In this document: positions 1 through 11,838 of the stretch, one piece after another | Numbering within the stretch: position 1 is the first letter of the stretch | How the letters are laid out: each line of letters begins with the position of its first letter | Source: Nymphaea colorata | Taxonomy: Eukaryota; Streptophyta; Magnoliopsida; Nymphaeales; Nymphaeaceae | Direction of reading: 5' to 3' | DNA length: 64,000 bases | NCBI RefSeq assembly: GCF_008831285.2 | Contig: NC_045143.1 | Coordinates: 15,846,464 to 15,910,463 of the forward strand | Made by a program: the position numbers and the translations under genes | The notes under the pieces: model-generated | What the model saw: only the letters and a program-made list of their open reading frames with translations | Told to the model about the DNA's origin: nothing | Database searches by the model: none

Positions 1-3000
1 TGTGAACTATCCGTGTCATCACCTTTCTTTCTGACTTGTTTTACATGGTTTAAAGATGTTTCAAGGAATCATTTGACAATGGGACTAGTAGCATATTAGT
101 CTATGATGTGTTTTAATGATCGAAGCAGATTTATAGAACACTATGTTAACAACATTTTATGATATATGGACCAGTATGCTACTGTTCCCATTGCCAAACC
201 ACACCCGAAGGTGTTCTGTCAGATAAATGTATTTGCATGTTGGAGAATCTACGAAGGGTGAAAAATTCTAGATAGAAGTATGTCACATAAATTGCAGAAA
301 ATAAGTAGGTTTCTTAATATTGCTACGTTGGAGAAACTGTGAAGTGTAAGAAATTTAGTTAGGGAAACACAATTTTTTTATGGAAGCACTGCTGATGGAA
401 TGTGTCTGCATCTAATCAGTTGGCGAGCTCTGTGTTGTCCTGCGCAGGAAGGTGGTGTCGATTGGTCGTCGCTGGATACATTTGATAATGCAAATATGAT
501 TTTTCTTGCCTTCACGGCTAGATTATCAGATTCTGATGGGCTGACTTCGTTGCGAGGAAATACTTGGTGTTCCCAGCCTGTGGATAGGGAAGGTGAACGC
601 AAAAGCCTCCTGAGCGTGGATTGGGGTTATGTGGGGTTTGGAGGAGATTGGGTTCCTGATGAGATGTGGTTAAAAATGGGGGAAGGGCAAGGTTCTTGAC
701 CGAAAATTGGGGGTGAGGTGTTTTCTTACTTGGTAAGGGAGGAGGATCAATTGAGATGTATAATGTTGTTTTGTTGTTGGTGGAAAAAATATAATCTAGA
801 TTTTGGTGCCTTGAGGGAAAAAAAAATCGACGCAACATATTAGATAATAATAAATTTAAGTAATAATTTAATGAAATTAAAAAAAGAGAAAAAAATCATT
901 TGGAAACGTTGAGTCTATCATGAAGCGAAGCGAGGCTATGCCTCGAGGCATTGAAGCGTAAGCTTCAAGACTAAAATGATGAAACTTAAAATATGCATAA
1001 AAATAATGAAAAAATTAAAAAAAAACTAATGCTCAATATGAAAAAGAGTGTAACACACTGATCTTTTCCTAAACTGAGAAACATTTGTATGTATTTAAAA
1101 TTTTTTCATTATAATTTTATCACTAGTAAAAAAATTTTTAATAACTAGTATATTAAAAATTTAAAGGAATGATATATGCTACAGCAGGAACCATTGGTAA
1201 GCCATAAACTGTTGGGTCTTCTATATATCAGTCCTATCCTCATATGCCTCACATTAAGGCTAATCTGTTGCGCGTAGGCAAAGGAAATTCGTTGTCTTTC
1301 CTCACATGCAGTGTAGCTACTAGCTAATTTCCTATACCGCCTGCCAATATTTGTTATGGCTAGTGGTTTCGCTGTAACCCCTGCGTTCTTTTTTTTTCTT
1401 TTGTAAAAATATTGTGAGAGTAAACATACAGTATGAAACCAAGAATTTTCTGTAACACAGTTTAAAATAAAAGATAATTGGTGGCATCTTTTTTGCAATT
1501 AGTTTTAGATATATCGAGATTGTTTCTGAGATACTCTTCGATTGGCATAAATGAGTAATTGTAAGTATTACAAAGATATGACACAAAAGATACGTTTACT
1601 ACTAAGGAGACAAATTCCATCTTAGTTAGTATCCCAAGAATGAGGTTGATGAAAGAGATGGAACTGATTTGCTATGTGTCAGCTGTAAGAAATTTGATGT
1701 ATGTGTAGGTCTACACTCGCGCAGGCATTGCATACATCAGGGGAATATTAGATACCTCAGCAATCACAATTTAGATACGTGGAGAACAAACTGAATGGAT
1801 AATGTGGTATTTACAATCACAAAAAGATTTCATGCTCACATACAAGAAATGAGATCAGTTGGGGATTCTCAGGTACTTAGACCCTGACTTTATTGGGTTT
1901 CTCATGCCTAGTTATGTCAATATGTTGATTCATAGACAAGCGTTAAGCAAACACCTATAGCTACTTTCACTATGGGAACACAGTTGATAACTTGTTATGA
2001 GACACATAAGACTATGAACAATATTAAAGGACTATTAAAGTAGTTTTATAACTAATTAATAATATGGTATTTTTTAGGCAGGGCAATTAGGATGGAGGTA
2101 ATTGAACTCTAATGACCATAATCGTTCAATCGTTTTAACTAGTGGCCTGGGTAATAGAAGAGTCAAGTACCTACCCCACTGTGATGCTAGCTTGGCCTTG
2201 AGAGGAATCGCTATAAGCAGAAAATCTGTACAGTGTCTATTCTTGGAAAGCCATTAAGGCACTTGTGTAAGAGCATATAGTTCAACAGGAAAATGAACTC
2301 GGGCATGAACTCCCTCATTGAGCTGGCTTTTAGTTGAAGTTGACACAAAATATTATAGCAGATTACGTGCACTAGCAGGAAGGATGTGTTTCATCTGATG
2401 GATGCATAGACCAGAACAAGGATTCTCATCCTTCGCAAATCAGAAATCTTTCGACTAATCTTAGTTTTGTAATGCTTTCTGGTTTCTATACTAAATTGAG
2501 TGTCTCGCTGTCCTTAGTTTCGGAATCTAAAACCAAAAGGTGATTGTCTACAACCACGAAGATAGTTTGAAGCATTGGTAGGACCAAATAAACTTGGTTG
2601 TTAGAACAGAATATAAGTAAGTTATCCTTGAGAACATGAGTACTGGAGAAAAAAGTTGGGGACAAAGCTCGCTAATGCTGGCCAATAAGAGTGATTTAAA
2701 CATTTTGGTCAAATTTCATGGGGCATAACATCGTTGGTTAGGTTAGTGGCATTTTAAGAAATTGGTAAGGGTGCTATATCCACTTGGCCCCGACCTCACC
2801 TTTAAGAAGTCAAGAGTTCAATGCCGACGCTTGCTTTAACCCCTAGGTGTCCCAGTAAGTGTCTCGTTGCACTTTTTACGCGTCACATGCTACCGTCGAC
2901 CACCACAGTCCATAAGAATCAACAAATAACAGATTTTGGAAAGAGCAACGGGAAAGACATCGGAAGAAAAAAGTAGTGGAGGACGCAGGGATCGAAAATG

Positions 3001-4001
3001 AGAGGTTTATTTTCGAGGGTGGTCCGATACCTCAAAAATAATGTGTTTTGCGCGTGCGCGAGCCATTTTCTTTTATGGCGTTGGTTGCATTGCTATCTCC
3101 ATGACCATTATCGACACAAGTTTGGTGATTCTGAATGAGTGTGCAATGCTGGAGAAATGCCGGCTTATTTTTAATAACACTGAAACCCGCATTTCTTTCT
3201 CCGGAACGGCTTATGTCTATACCACTGTGCACAATTTAAAGGTAATAACAAAAAATATTCCTATTTAAATATTTAAAAAACTTCTTAAAAACATAAGGAA
3301 AAGCTTACTAAACAGGTTACAAGTCTAAAATATATATATTCCTTTTAAAAAATCGAATAAATACCTCAAATTACACCGCCCGCCAATCTTCTTTTTTCCC
3401 TTTCAGGTTATATTTGTAGGCACGCAAGTCGATCACGCAACTCGGCCTCCTTATCCTTTCTTTGCTTTTTATGGAGGAAATAAAAGGATTGGCTACTCTA
3501 GAAACAAAAGGGCAGAAGAAAAGAAAAAAGAAAGAAAGAAAAAAAAAAAAAAGTAGTGACACCAAGCCTGTGCTTTGTGTATATATATGTTGCCCTACCC
3601 CAACCCTGAAGGCACCCAGTCTCCGAAACCGCCTTTCTCTATTCCTGCGTATCCCTTCTGTCGTCGTGCTCATTTACAAGCAAGGTTTCTGTTCTCTCCC
3701 TCGCTCTCTTTCTGCCATTGTTGATATGTGAATTTCTTTTCCTTCTTTAGCGGGATATATATTTTTCCTCTGGTAGGACATTTTCTGCCAAAATAGCTGT
3801 AGATAATCGGTCAAAACAATCTCGGCAATTCTGGGCATCCGCTCATATATATCTTGGCGTCTTTTTTTGTTCCTTTGTGCAGATCTTGATCTTGTATTCC
3901 ATCCCTGTTCCCGTCCGTGATTTTGCCGGTGGGTCTATTCCCCCCTTCTGCTTGCTAGGTGTGAGCCGGGGATCAGTTTCAGAGAAGACAAAAAGAAAGA
4001 G
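1..4001. other. Gene-free 5' flank upstream of PDX1
   Basis: No recognisable gene. The longest ATG frame on the plus strand (400-699, 99 residues) resembles no family I know and is probably chance. A- and T-rich runs are common, for example at 830-1140 and 3240-3360. The last 250 bases before the PDX1 ATG are pyrimidine-rich and contain TATA-like strings near 3750 and 3843-3852. One of these may serve the PDX1 promoter, but no single site can be chosen. Confidence 0.5.
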
Positions 4002-4931
4002 ATGGCCGATACTGGTGTGGTGACCGTTTACGGGAATGGTGCCATTACTGAGGCCAAGAAGTCCCCCTTCTCCGTGAAGGTGGGTCTGGCTCAGATGCTT
4101 CGTGGTGGTGTTATAATGGACGTTGTCAACGCGGAGCAGGCCAGGATTGCCGAAGAAGCCGGTGCCTGCGCGGTGATGGCCCTTGAACGTGTTCCCGCTG
4201 ACATCAGGGCACAGGGAGGTGTTGCTCGGATGAGCGATCCGGGCCTCATTAAGGAGATCAAGCAGGCCGTCACCATCCCTGTTATGGCCAAAGCAAGGAT
4301 AGGCCATTTCGTCGAGGCTCAGATCCTCGAAGCCATCGGCGTCGACTATGTTGATGAGAGCGAGGTTCTTACTGTAGCCGACGAGGAGCACCACATCAAC
4401 AAGCACAACTTCCGTGTCCCCTTTGTCTGTGGCTGCCGGAACCTGGGCGAGGCCCTCAGGCGGATAAGGGAGGGGGCGGCCATGATCAGGACTAAAGGAG
4501 AAGCTGGGACGGGGAATATTATAGAAGCCGTCAGGCACGTGAGGTCCGTCATGGGTGATATCAGGATCCTCCGCAACATGGACGATGACGAAGTTTTCTC
4601 TTTCGCGAAGAAGATATCCGCTCCTTATGACCTGGTGATGCAGACCAAGCAGCTTGGCAGGCTACCAGTGGTGCACTTCGCTGCCGGTGGCGTAGCCACG
4701 CCTGCAGACGCTGCCTTGATGATGCAGTTGGGCTGTGATGGCGTCTTTGTGGGCTCTGGCATCTTCAAGAGTGGTGATCCGTCTCGGCGTGCTCGCGCCA
4801 TAGTCCAGTCTGTAACCCATTACAGCGATCCTGATATCCTTGCAGAAGTGAGCTGCGGCTTAGGTGAAGCTATGGTTGGCCTTAACCTCAAGGATGATAA
4901 AGTTGAGAGGTATGCAAGCCGGTCAGAGTGA
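4002..4931 (+). CDS. PDX1: Pyridoxal 5'-phosphate synthase subunit PDX1
   Basis: Complete intronless frame of 309 residues, ATG at 4002 and TGA at 4929-4931. PDX1 is the synthase half of the ribose-5-phosphate-dependent vitamin B6 pathway: with ammonia from the PDX2 glutaminase it condenses ribose 5-phosphate and glyceraldehyde 3-phosphate into PLP, in the cytosol. The family is a (beta/alpha)8 barrel forming a dodecamer. Seen here: the near-invariant core [20 protein letters not shown] (about 35-54), the first catalytic lysine in [11 protein letters not shown] (Lys97), the second in [12 protein letters not shown] (Lys165), and the phosphate-binding [19 protein letters not shown] stretch followed by [14 protein letters not shown]. 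Length equals that of Arabidopsis PDX1.1 and PDX1.3. The absence of introns is usual for plant PDX1 genes, so this is not by itself a retrocopy. All key residues are present, so an active enzyme is expected, not the catalytically dead PDX1.2 type. Confidence 0.98.
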   Translation: MADTGVVTVYGNGAITEAKKSPFSVKVGLAQMLRGGVIMDVVNAEQARIAEEAGACAVMALERVPADIRAQGGVARMSDPGLIKEIKQAVTIPVMAKARIGHFVEAQILEAIGVDYVDESEVLTVADEEHHINKHNFRVPFVCGCRNLGEALRRIREGAAMIRTKGEAGTGNIIEAVRHVRSVMGDIRILRNMDDDEVFSFAKKISAPYDLVMQTKQLGRLPVVHFAAGGVATPADAALMMQLGCDGVFVGSGIFKSGDPSRRARAIVQSVTHYSDPDILAEVSCGLGEAMVGLNLKDDKVERYASRSE

Positions 4932-5050
4932 TCACGGAGCAGCGGTAGCAGCAGCAGAAAGAAGAAACTCGAGAATGAGCACGACTCTAGGTGATTGCCA
5001 TTAGCGAGACCTTCAAAACTAAGATAGTAGAATGAATAAGGAGTATGCTA

Positions 5051-5310
5051 TACTATTACTTGCTCTGCTCAAGCTTTGCTTTATGCACAAGACTGTTGGT
5101 TCTCCATAGTATTACTTGCTCTGCTCAAGCTTTCGTTTATGCATAAGATTGTTGGTTCTCCCATTCGATGTTTAGATTTAAGGTGATCAAACAGAATTTG
5201 TTTGTCCGATTTGTGGTGGGCGATTAGACAGATGCGTGTCCTTCAATTTGTTGTTTAGTTTCGAGGTGATTAAACAGATTGCTGGTCGTCGAATATGTGG
5301 TTTGTTGCGG
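5051..5310. repeat. Short tandem repeats downstream of PDX1
   Basis: Two near-identical copies of a 55-57 bp unit (about 5051-5105 and 5108-5161), each containing TTACTTGCTCTGCTCAAGC and ending TGTTGGTTCTCC. A looser second pair with period about 75-80 follows (about 5166-5220 and 5243-5300), sharing GTTTAG...GGTGAT.AAACAGA. They lie 120-380 bp after the PDX1 stop, so part of them may be in its 3' UTR. Confidence 0.7.
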
Positions 5311-6047
5311 ATCCAGAGGGTTGCCATAGAGTCCTAAACAGATTTTTGGTTTCCTCCCTCTCTCTCCCAATTATACTCCTTTCTATCATCTTTACTCGAT
5401 GTGCAGCTCGGGCCGCTAATCAAGGTTATGCGTCTCTAGTTCCGTTCATCTTTCGAACTTCTGATGATTAGATGGCCGTTTTCTTCTCTTTTTAATTTAC
5501 AAACACCACCCCGGGTCTGATAGTGGATGCTTCTGTTAAAAACTGGGCCATCTGTAGACTAGGCCTAAACAAGTTCGGAATGGTAAAAGGCCATCGCAAG
5601 AGGGTCTTCTTGCCCAAACCGATAACTGAGTGTCTCTTAGAGTCCCTGTAAATGTCTTATCCTGCTCCTATGAAGTTGTAGAACAGAAGTTTCTCTTTCA
5701 ATTATGGGAACGAGGAACATCCGAGTGAGTGACCACGCCCATGTGATATCTAATATCTTGCTACCCCTCGGTTCTTTCCCTTGCTTGTTCTATACTTCCG
5801 ATGCAAACCTGCAGGTGTGAGGGCCTCCCTAACCTTTCTTATCCAGAAATTGGAGCTGCTTAACTGCTATCCCCAAACCTGGAAGCACATCAGCAAGGTA
5901 CAGAGGTATAACTTATGCATCAGCTCTAAGCATCGGAACAAGCACGATTTCTACCATCTGAAGAGGAAGGTTGTTTCAACAGTGCAAATCTTGTAGTCTG
6001 TGGTGGCAACAGAAGAAAAACAGCTGAGAGTTAGATTTCTTCGTTCA

Positions 6048-6680
6048 ATGGCATTCACAAGGACTTTCTTCCTAGGGAAGATGGTTAGAAAAGACTCCAT
6101 TCTTTGGAGAACAATATCAACTTGTGTTAAGAGACTGGGAGAGAGCTTTTGTTTCAGGATAAATGAAGCGTTCAGTTATTCTAAACTCGTCCTCGACAGA
6201 TTTATCCACGCCCACCCCTGCACAATAGGACACCTAGTCCAAGTTTGTTGTCCACCCACAGTGCTAAAGGTAGACATAGATTATTGCCCTGGAGGTGGCC
6301 ATGAACCACTGAAAGCCCATATGGATTATTTAAGCGACGGGTGCACTTCTTTACAATCTTCTTTAGCTAGGATGACGACTACAGGTCTTCCAAATAGCAT
6401 TTTTGAAACGATTACCTTGACTAATAATTTGGTTTTTGACAGCCCAGACCTTCCACATTACGGCGGAAACTACCAACTTCCAACATTTGTTCATCCAGCC
6501 TCTTTCGAAAGAGGCTGCCAACCAGTGCTGCAATTCTTGAGATACAGCAGAGTGTGGAATTCTCCTCCACCTGAATTTATCAACAATGAGATGGCAAGAG
6601 TAAGCCACATATTTGCAACCAAGGAAAAGATGCTAGGAGTCTTCCACATGGTTCAAAGTAACACAACGCACATCTACTAG
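6048..6680 (+). other. Unrecognised 210-residue open frame
   Basis: ATG at 6048, stop TAG at 6678-6680. The same frame is open upstream from about 5781 apart from one TAG at 5994-5996, so roughly 900 bases carry a single internal stop. I recognise no domain. The protein is rich in Thr, Ser, Phe and Cys, with no signal peptide or obvious membrane segment. The base composition is close to the spacer around it, and no splice structure is obvious. It could be a decayed gene, a transcribed non-coding RNA or chance. Confidence 0.2.
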
Positions 6681-7585
6681 CAATTTGAAGCGACATTGCA
6701 GTCTCTCTGGCGTAGGCACTTTGTTCTCATAAGCTAGAAAGGGAATCCACTGGAATCTGAGGTGGCTATAGCTATATTACATATGAAAAGCCCTCCACTT
6801 CATGTATAGAGTGGAGCTGCGAACACGATCCCATTTACTGTTCCTTCTAAATTTTTGCACCTATTTACCATTCCAAATCGGAAATGTCTGTTCTGGATAT
6901 ATCAGCCTGGTTAGTTAACTGGATTTTACTAGTGATCCGACTAGCCAAGTTAAGGTTCTAACCATGTCTGAAATCGGATAACATATACTTAATAGAAGTA
7001 TTTAGGATAGGTATCAGTTGGGGACAAATTTTCGACTGGAACCGAGTTCAAAAGAGTATAAGATTGCCACAGGTCAATCCAAAATTTGGCCTTCTCGCCG
7101 TTTCTCACTCTCCATTCCACCTGATTTTTAACCTTGTTCTGCCGCTTAATCATGTTCTTCCATAACCAAGATTAGAAAAGGTAGTCCTGCCTACTAGTTA
7201 TCGAAAAGGGACTTGATAATATGTTGGCGCATTTCTATACAACACAAAAGCCAGGAATCCAGAGGTGGTTTCAACTTACGGATTTTCGTTTCAATTCAAA
7301 AAAAGGGACTTGGTTGGTATGTGAAGCAGATGACACGACAATAACTGAATCTTGATAATACTAATGCACACGAGCACAGTGTTTTTGGAGCACGCTTCTA
7401 AGTTGGAAGTATCAATCTGGAACATGTATTCACTCAAGGCACCTCTGAATTATTGGCTCGAGAAGTGATCGGGGTGGCTGGTTTGTCTGTAGATGGCCTG
7501 TTTGGATATTTAATTGTCCCATCTACCGTGCGCAGAAACAGCCGTGACAGTTGATTTGTATTGGCTGCTTTCACAATCTTTGCAC

Positions 7586-7918
7586 ACGCAGCGTCATAAA
7601 ATATGCTGATTCCTGTTGAGTTTCCACCGCTAAGATGTGAGCATTATCTCTCTGCTAAGGAGTGTAAATCCTTTCTGCCGGCTGCTTGTTATAGACAGAT
7701 CCTGAAATTAAGCACTGTGTGAAAGGAAGCATAACACGCAGCGTGATAAGATAAGTAGATGGACGGTTAACATCTGTACAGTACAGAGATTCCTATTGAG
7801 TTTCCACCACTAAGATGTAAACATTATCTCTGTGCTGAGTGTAAATCCTTTCTGCCGCTGCTTGTTATAGACAGATCCTGAAATTAAGTGCTGTCTGAAA
7901 GCCAGCATTCTTAACACG
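7586..7918. repeat. Two-copy tandem duplication, about 150-180 bp unit
   Basis: Copy 1 (about 7586-7736) and copy 2 (about 7737-7918) both begin ACGCAGCGT.ATAA, run through TTGAGTTTCCACC.CTAAGATGT and TGTAAATCCTTTCTGCCG, and end in GACAGATCCTGAAATTAAG. Copy 2 has about 30 extra bases after its first 20. The copies differ at scattered positions, so the event is not recent. Confidence 0.75.
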
Positions 7919-9154
7919 GACAAAGTTTACTGTTCATCTGCGGCTGGACAAGTGGTTAGGTAAAAAAAGTATCTTATGTTTTAGGTATTTAATTGCAATA
8001 AGATCAGTTTCTTTGTTATTTTGCTGCTCGAATTGTGACCACTGTTATTGTCTTTTCCTGCACTAGAAGGTGATCGTCTTTCACGCCATCCTCTGGCAAG
8101 GAGAGTATTAAAATTGTTTTACTTCCGAACCATGGTATGTTCAGTCCGATCTTTCTTCAAAAAATTATGGGTTGTATGGTGGAAGGGGATCGAACACGAC
8201 TATACCACCGAATATTGGAAATTATGTTCGTGTGATGAGAATGACATTTTATTCTCAAGGTGGTTCTTGTTTGCGACGGAGCATGGGAGCCTTAATTTTT
8301 CTAATTACTTCTGTACCAACTCAATTTGTTCATGTAATAATATACAACATAGTTAGCTGACTCGCTGAGTTGGCTCTAGAATCGCCGAGTCAACTCGAAT
8401 TGTTGGAAAACCTGGCGACGAATCAAATGTTGGTCCGGTTTGCCCTTGGCTCAACTGACTCGCCTGACTTGGTATCAGCCTGACTCCTCCATTCAAGTTA
8501 TTTTAAAACTCGATTGAGTCAACGAACCTGATGATCCGGCCATCTGCCGATCCGAGTTCGAATCACAGGTTTGCTGATATACAATATATATTTTTTCTCA
8601 GTAAGATCGGTGTAAAAAAAATGTTTTTAAAAGGAATGGCATGTCAATTTTAAAAACATTTCATTCTTTCCTTATTGTTAAACTTTTTTACAATGATATA
8701 GCTTACATATCGAAGCCTTGTCTTCCTAGTAACATATATGTGTTGGTATTTGATAACGCATATTGACTATGACGTCTTCAAATACGAAGTTCAGATCGTT
8801 GCATAAAGTTTTGACGATCTTATGAAGTTGTTTTGGTATGACTTGAACAGTACAAATGAAGTCAGAATGTCTTGAGTTAATGTGATTAATTCACAAATAC
8901 TTGCGAAATTCCAGCATATGTGGTTTGAATTTTTTAACGAGATGTCCTTGTTTTAGAATTATGTCTTTTTATATACAGTTAAAATTTTCGAAAATTTTCT
9001 TAGTTTTATGGTTTAGATGTATATGCTGGATGCATCTATACATTGGATCCATAGAAAATTAGTCTAGTATATGTAATTTCACATATTCACATATGACCAT
9101 AGTGTGAAATAGAGCTTTTCTAGTTGCTACTCTCTCTCTCTCCTTGCGGTTTGT

Positions 9155-9410
9155 TACTGTAACTAAAGGACTTCTTGTCCCCAATTTTTGTATGTAGGGG
9201 ACGTCTTGTCCTCCAATTTTAATATACATTCTCATTTTATCGGCTCTCTCTCTCTCTCTCTCTCTAGCAAAACTAGAAGATAGATAAAATGACACACACA
9301 CATACGTGTATATATATATATATATAGTCCTAAATGCAGACCCTACTCTTGAACATACCTTCTTGGACATTAAATTTGAGTCATCCATCTAAAATCAAAT
9401 GGCCCAAACC
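9155..9410 (+). mobile_element. Decayed LINE 3' tail, first copy
   Basis: The words GTATGTAGGGGACGTCTTGTCC (about 9190-9211), a CT-rich run and a terminal part around 9377-9410 (GAG.CATC.ATCT...AATGG...AAACC) parallel, in the same order, the 3' part of the better-preserved LINE fragment downstream: 9798-9820, the CT-rich part, and 10087-10120. I infer an older 3' UTR remnant of the same LINE family. No coding sequence is left. Confidence 0.4.
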
Positions 9411-9413
9411 ATT

Positions 9414-9533
9414 GGGTGCGATCATACCAGTACTAACGCACCGGATCCCATCAGAACTCCGAAGTTAAGCGTGCTTGGGCGAGAGTAGTACTGAGATGGG
9501 TGACCTCTTGGGAAGTCCTCATATTGTGTTCCC
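9414..9533 (+). rRNA. 5S rRNA copy (solitary, probably a retro-inserted pseudogene)
   Basis: 120 bases match plant 5S rRNA along the full length: the start GGGTGCGATCATACCAG, the middle CCGGATCCCATCAGAACTCC, the internal pol III promoter GAAGTTAAGCGTGCTTGGGC (box A/IE region) and GATGGGTGACCTCTTGGGAAG (box C region). It ends near GTGTTCCC and is followed by TTTT (9534-9537), which resembles the pol III terminator. A few substitutions are visible against the usual plant sequence, for example CTCATATTG instead of CTCGTGTTG. It is a single copy, not an array, and joins LINE coding sequence immediately downstream, which argues for a retrotransposed chimera rather than a working rDNA unit. Confidence 0.85.
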
Positions 9534-9537
9534 TTTT

Positions 9538-10145
9538 AAGATGGCTCATTTCAGCTTGGTGGCGCATTTGGGAAGAGCGCAACAACAGGGTATTCAGGGA
9601 CACCTTCTCTTCGTCAGATGGTGTGGCTAGTCTTGTGCAGGAGGATGTCCAGTTTGTCATTCGGTTAAGGCGCCGTGGTTCGTCTGCGGCTAGGTGACGG
9701 TACCGCTTCTTCCTTCCTCTCTATTCACACATTTCTTCTCACTGTGCATTGTATTGTATATTTCGCCTTTTTGCTTTTGTTTTTGCCGATTGCTTTTGTA
9801 TATAGGGGATGTCATGTCCCCAAAATTTATTATATTCCCCCCCCCCCCCCCCCCCCCCAATCCCTCTCCTCGTCACTCTTTCTCTCTGGCTCTCTCTCGA
9901 TGGCATTGGTCATGCCAAAGGATGTCTGCCGTGCCGTCCTGGCCCCACCGGTGACGGCAGGGCTGCTCCCTCCCTGCCGTCGCCACGGGATTGCTCCTTT
10001 TAGAACGTATGAGAGGGGAGAAAGTAGGAGGAGATGGGAAGAGAACAGAGAGAGACGGACAGAGAAAGGAAAAGGAAAATAGATCTGAGCCATCTGATTT
10101 AAGATCGGATGGTTTGGATTTGATGTCTACAAATGTCTAAAAAAA
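9538..10145 (+). mobile_element. LINE (non-LTR retrotransposon) 3' fragment fused to 5S
   Basis: The frame ending at the TGA at 9695-9697 reads ...SAWWRIWEERNNRVFRD..., the motif found in the C-terminal zf-RVT/RNase H-adjacent region of plant LINE ORF2 proteins. A 3' UTR follows with TATAGGGGATGTCATGTCCCC, a long C run and a CT-rich part. It ends near CTGAGCCATCTGATTTAAG...GGATGGTTTGG and a short A run at 10139-10145. Only the last 50 or so codons of ORF2 remain; the reverse transcriptase core is absent. A weak possible target duplication, ACCATT, stands just before the 5S start and again at about 10150-10155. Confidence 0.6.
9837..9858. repeat. Poly(C) run of 22
   Basis: Uninterrupted run of 22 C on the plus strand inside the LINE 3' UTR. 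Such a run is prone to replication slippage and sequencing error, so the exact length should be treated as uncertain. Confidence 0.9.
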
Positions 10146-11398
10146 CAGTTACCATTCAGTAAAACGAAAATTTGTATACAAGGACTGAAACTTAGGGAGA
10201 GAAGAGCCTGATCTCCCATTTTCCAAGCTTTACAAAATCTAGAGCACGTAGCGTGGGATCAGATGTCCCAAATAAGCTGTTGGCTTAGGATAGGGAAGCT
10301 AGAAAAGGAAACTCCACAGGAAAAACCTTGCCTCGATTTATATCGGTTAGAAAACAACTTTATATTTATCCATCCAGGCCAATGATACGGATTCTGAGGT
10401 GCTCCAAAGATTATGCGAAATTATATCCATCCTTCCAGGCCTTTGTATCCATCCTTCCCTCATAGTTATTTCATAATTTGAACGTGAAGTAAGCTTCTTT
10501 TTTATTGTTTTAACAAAACTAGCTAATAATATGTTCTATAGCTTGGTCAACAAACATTTGAAATGAGGACAACATTGATGTCATTCACACTCTACTTTTT
10601 AGTTAAAAGAGATAGACAACAGCACATCACCTCCATTATCTCCATCACTGTCCTCTCCTCCGAAACTATGCTTTTGAACTGCCAAAGTATAAACGCTGTG
10701 TGTGGATGACATTAAGTACTCATTATGTCCCTCTCAATTTGCATATTTCCCCTTCCTTAGTTTACAATCCATTCTAAGCCATAAACACGAAGAAAAGTTG
10801 AAGTGTGTTTCGAACTTCCAGCTCTATGATGGCAGTTTTCATCTTCCAGCCATTATAAATATGCTTGAATCAGATTTTTCTATGATCATCACCCCTCTAA
10901 CTCTCTCCCTTCATCCCTCTCGTTTTGTATCTCTCTCTCTCTTTCTCTCTTGCTTCAGAAATTTTTCTCATCATCAATTAACTTTTCAATGGTAATCTTT
11001 GTTTAGACATATGTACATTTTGTACATAAAATCACAAGTGATATTTATCTGCTTTGGCCATAGAGATGTGAGGTCTCGATATAGCAGTGAAAAAAATCGC
11101 CGGTATAAATCGGACATAATCGTCCCACCGCCATCTTTCGCGGCTATAGTCAGAAAAATTTCCCAACGGTTCACAAATTCCCAACACCCAAGGTTGGGAA
11201 TCATTTTGCCAACGAAATTTTTACCAATATCTCTAGAGCCATCAGCATCGGAAATGCCAACAACCTTAGGGCGTCTTTGCCAATAGTTTAGGCCGTCGGC
11301 AATGTCAGTGACTTACACTAACATTTTTTTTTAAAGGTGTATTTTACGAAGACTTTTAGCAATACAAAATAAAATAAAATAAAAAAACCTTTCAACCA

Positions 11399-11402
<4 letters not shown>

Positions 11403-11435
<33 letters not shown>
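11403..11435. repeat. (TA)n microsatellite
   Basis: About 16 TA units in an AT-rich spacer. Confidence 0.95.
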
Positions 11436-11437
<2 letters not shown>

Positions 11438-11725
11438 ATCCTTATGTCAAGAATTTCAAGTAAAGAGTACGACGACACGGAAAATTTGTCGCTCGTGAAC
11501 TTACTGTCTGCAGTAGTTCACGGCAGTGAGAGGCGTCGCCCCACCCCCGGCGGCAGTGGGGGATGGCGAAGGCCTCCCCTCCACTATTCCAGCGACGCTT
11601 CGCAGGGCGTCGACAGAGTGGTCGAAGGGAGGGGACGGCCTTCCCCTCCAAAAAGCAGTTTTTTTTTTTATACTTTTTTTTCTCTTTTACGAGTGTGTGG
11701 ACGCTCTATAAAAAAATGTACGTTA

Positions 11726-11785
<60 letters not shown>

Positions 11786-11838
11786 TTATATTTATATATA
11801 TATATATTTATATATATATATTTATATTTATATTTATC
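11726..11838. repeat. Compound (CT)n(TA)n(TTTATA)n microsatellite
   Basis: A CT run (about 11726-11747) passes directly into a TA run, then into TTTATA-type hexamers. The same CT-into-TA arrangement recurs at 18533, 21654 and 16412, and seems characteristic of this genome. Confidence 0.95.

Larger units (their letters stand above)
5162..9154. other. Spacer between PDX1 and the LINE/5S region
   Basis: No recognised gene. It contains an unexplained open frame near 6 kb and a tandem duplication near 7.6-7.9 kb, both listed separately. The stretch 8350-8560 is rich in repeated GACTCG/GAGTCAACTCG-type words and looks like a decayed transposable element, but no ends or target duplication could be defined. 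Confidence 0.5.

Noticed and set aside
2740-2860. tRNA- or SINE-like stretch with GAGTTCAATGCC
   Set aside because: A box-B-like word and TGGTAAGGGTGC look like a tRNA-derived SINE, but no cloverleaf, tail or target duplication could be defined.
8540-8580. tRNA B-box-like GAGTTCGAATC
   Set aside because: No acceptor stem or anticodon arm around it; a chance or transposon-derived match.
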